Shown: positions 62,485 through 64,000 of the stretch, in pieces
Position numbering within the stretch: position 1 is the first letter of the stretch
Layout of the letters: each line of letters starts with the position of its first letter
NCBI GenBank assembly: GCA_042862465.1
Contig: JASTVH010000005.1
Span: 310,001 to 374,000 of the forward strand
Direction: 5' to 3'
Source: JASTVH01 sp042862465
Lineage (GTDB): Bacteria; Pseudomonadota; Gammaproteobacteria; Pseudomonadales; Oleiphilaceae
Length of the DNA: 64,000 bases
Made by a program: the position numbers and the translations under genes
The notes under the pieces: generated by a model
The model's database searches: none
Told to the model about the DNA's origin: nothing
What the model saw: only the letters and a program-made list of their open reading frames with translations

Positions 62485-63117
62485 ATGGCCGAAAGCCTTT
62501 CCAAATCGGTTCCCGAAATTGTCCGTCTGGATGCTTCGGCATTGAACGAAGCCAAGTCCGTCCTGTATCAGGCCTACCGCCACGAACCCACGTTCCAGTA
62601 CCTGTTCGATGCCGATCGCACCGGCTACGAAAAGCGTATCCGGGCAACCATTCGTGAGTTGATCAATCTTTACCTGGATCTGAAGCAGGACGCTATTGGC
62701 GTGCTGCTGGATGAAACCCTGGTGGGTGTGGCCTTCATTGGCAGCCCGGACCTTCGTCTCGACCTGGCCAATCAGCTCTCCTGGCGCCTGCGTATGATCC
62801 TGACCGCAGGACTGTCCTGTACCCGTCGCTATATTGAGTACCACGAGCAAATAAAGCGTGTCCTGCCGGAAAAGCAGGTGCACCAGTTGCCCCTTATGGG
62901 CGTTCACCCCAAATATCAGAATCGCGGAATGGGCCGTTTGCTGCTTGAAGCCGTAGAGAAGATGTGTGAGGAAAATCCTCGCACTGGCGGTCTTGTACTG
63001 GATACCGGTAATAGCCGCTATCTCGAATTCTACCGCTCCATGGGATTCCATGAAGTGGGGGAGGTGCATTTGGGGAATGTCACCGAACACGTCCTGCTCA
63101 AGGAATTTGCAGGCTGA
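62485..63117 (+). CDS. GNAT family N-acetyltransferase
   Basis: A 210-residue protein of the GCN5-related acetyltransferase fold. The acetyl-CoA-binding loop is in LPLMGVHPKYQNRGMGRLLLEAVEKMCEE (QNRGMG) near 130-160, and the closing strand is LDTGNSRYLEFYRSMGFHEVGEV. The N-terminal half is divergent, and the acceptor is unknown. ATG 62485 follows AGGAG; a TTG 15 bp upstream is not needed. The 34-bp gap after gspM suggests readthrough from the secretion operon. Confidence 0.85.
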   Translation: MAESLSKSVPEIVRLDASALNEAKSVLYQAYRHEPTFQYLFDADRTGYEKRIRATIRELINLYLDLKQDAIGVLLDETLVGVAFIGSPDLRLDLANQLSWRLRMILTAGLSCTRRYIEYHEQIKRVLPEKQVHQLPLMGVHPKYQNRGMGRLLLEAVEKMCEENPRTGGLVLDTGNSRYLEFYRSMGFHEVGEVHLGNVTEHVLLKEFAG

Positions 63118-63217
63118 ACCTGAGGGTCTGATCCGGGTTCGGCAGGGCTGACTTGAAGTTTCGGTGCCACACCCGCATGTCCCGATAGGTTACATTCTGT
63201 TGAAAAGAGGAGGTCCG

Positions 63218-64000
63218 GTGAGCGATACGCAGAAGTACGATCTCGTTGTGATAGGAGCAGGATCCGGCGGTGTCCGGTTGGCGCGGATGTCCGCTGCAAA
63301 GGGAGCCCGGGTTGCGGTGGTGGAAAACCGGTACCTTGGCGGAACCTGCGTCAACGTCGGTTGCGTTCCCAAGAAGCTGTTTGTCTACGCAGCAAATATC
63401 GCTGAGCAAACCGAGGATGCGGCCGGTTACGGCTGGAATATTCCGCAGTCCTCCGTGGCGTTTGACTGGGCGACCCTGCGGGATAACAAAACGCGGGAGA
63501 TCGAGCGCCTTAACGGGATCTACGGTCGCTTGCTGGACAATGCCGGGGTCACCGTGATCAATGGCACCGCCAAGGTGACCGGTCGTAACGAAGTGACAGT
63601 CGACGGGCAGCGCATCGAAGCGGAGCGTATCGCGATCTGCACCGGGAGTTGGCCCTGGACACCGGACATTCCCGGCCGGGAACACCTGGTGTCTTCCAAC
63701 GAGATGTTCTATCTGGAGCAACTGCCCGAGACCGCCGTGGTCTGGGGTGGCGGCTATATCGCCGTGGAATTCGCCAGCATTCTGGCCGGCCTGGGGGTCA
63801 AAACCTCGCTGGTATACCGGGGCGATCTATTCCTGCGGGGATTCGACGAGGACATCCGGACCTTCACCGCCCAGGAGATTGCCAAGAAGGGTATCGATCT
63901 CCGATTCAACACCACCATCGAAAGAGTCGATCCTGAAGGCGAAGGCTATCGCCTGACCCTCAACGATGGCACCACTCTGGATACGGGCCTGGTCCTGTCC
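63218..64000 (+). CDS. gor: Glutathione reductase, 5' part (runs off the window)
   Basis: The first 261 residues of a class I pyridine nucleotide-disulfide oxidoreductase that reduces glutathione disulfide with NADPH. The FAD motif is VVIGAGSGGVRLARMSAAKGARVAVVE near 10-36, the redox-active disulfide is GGTCVNVGCVPKKLF, and the NADPH-domain motif is GGGYIAVEFA. The start is GTG at 63218 with an AAGAGGAGG site. The reading frame is open to the right window edge; the dimer-interface domain lies beyond it. Mercuric reductase and lipoamide dehydrogenase fit the start less well. Confidence 0.9.
   Translation, partial: MSDTQKYDLVVIGAGSGGVRLARMSAAKGARVAVVENRYLGGTCVNVGCVPKKLFVYAANIAEQTEDAAGYGWNIPQSSVAFDWATLRDNKTREIERLNGIYGRLLDNAGVTVINGTAKVTGRNEVTVDGQRIEAERIAICTGSWPWTPDIPGREHLVSSNEMFYLEQLPETAVVWGGGYIAVEFASILAGLGVKTSLVYRGDLFLRGFDEDIRTFTAQEIAKKGIDLRFNTTIERVDPEGEGYRLTLNDGTTLDTGLVLS

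Overview
This window reads as chromosomal DNA of a moderately GC-rich, aerobic, probably marine or aquatic gammaproteobacterium. The gene set fits: exosortase A/PEP-CTERM sorting, general (type II) secretion, PHA phasin and regulator, HsbR/HsbA-type partner switching, LapG, leucine (liu) catabolism and divergent ETF genes. A Marinobacter-like relative is my best guess, but no marker gene is present to prove it. I saw no rRNA, tRNA, insertion sequence, prophage or CRISPR array.

Region 1 (1-13,400) is the surface-polymer/protein-sorting locus. It holds a family 2 glycosyltransferase, an exosortase fused to an EpsI-like domain (xrtA), an Sfp-type phosphopantetheinyl transferase, a large PA14/TSP3/FN3 lipoprotein, and a minus-strand prsK-prsR-prsT unit (histidine kinase, sigma-54 activator, TPR lipoprotein). 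Its likely substrates lie about 30 kb away: two PEP-CTERM proteins (von Willebrand A type at 36.4-37.3 kb, lamin-tail type at 42.2-42.8 kb) on either side of the electron-transfer-flavoprotein genes. The first has a very good sigma-54 -24/-12 element upstream, which ties it to PrsR.

Region 2 (13.4-18.1 kb) has an SDR/acyltransferase pair, a gene-free stretch with a REP-like doublet and a candidate small RNA, a phasin with a PhaD-like TetR regulator, and xthA. Region 3 (18.2-27.2 kb) is an eight-gene overlapping minus-strand operon: desaturase, NTF2-like, SDR, FAD oxidoreductase, DUF1365, cyclopropane-fatty-acid-synthase-like, DUF2878 and an unrecognised exported protein. It faces an FAD oxidoreductase and a DUF523/DUF1722 gene. 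It looks like a membrane-lipid modification island of the stress- or light-inducible kind, but the usual ECF sigma/ChrR and photolyase genes are not here.

Region 4 (27.2-36.3 kb) is housekeeping and signalling: HD phosphohydrolase, hsbR-hsbA, gpsA, sixA, small lipoprotein, class V aminotransferase, radical SAM protein, DUF1285 and a SlyD-like FKBP. Region 5 (37.7-52.6 kb) is acyl-CoA catabolism. ETF-ubiquinone oxidoreductase is divergent from etfBA around a perfect 20-bp palindrome, then a 1-Cys peroxiredoxin, then the minus-strand liuR-liuA-liuB-liuC-liuD-liuE-acetoacetyl-CoA synthetase operon. Electrons from LiuA should pass through EtfAB and the quinone reductase encoded next door.

Region 6 (52.6-64 kb) has lapG, gspC, the divergent gspEFGHIJKLM type II secretion operon (gspD not in the window), a GNAT acetyltransferase and the 5' part of a glutathione reductase gene that runs off the right edge. 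Starts were chosen by ribosome-binding site and family length, and several differ from the longest open frame.
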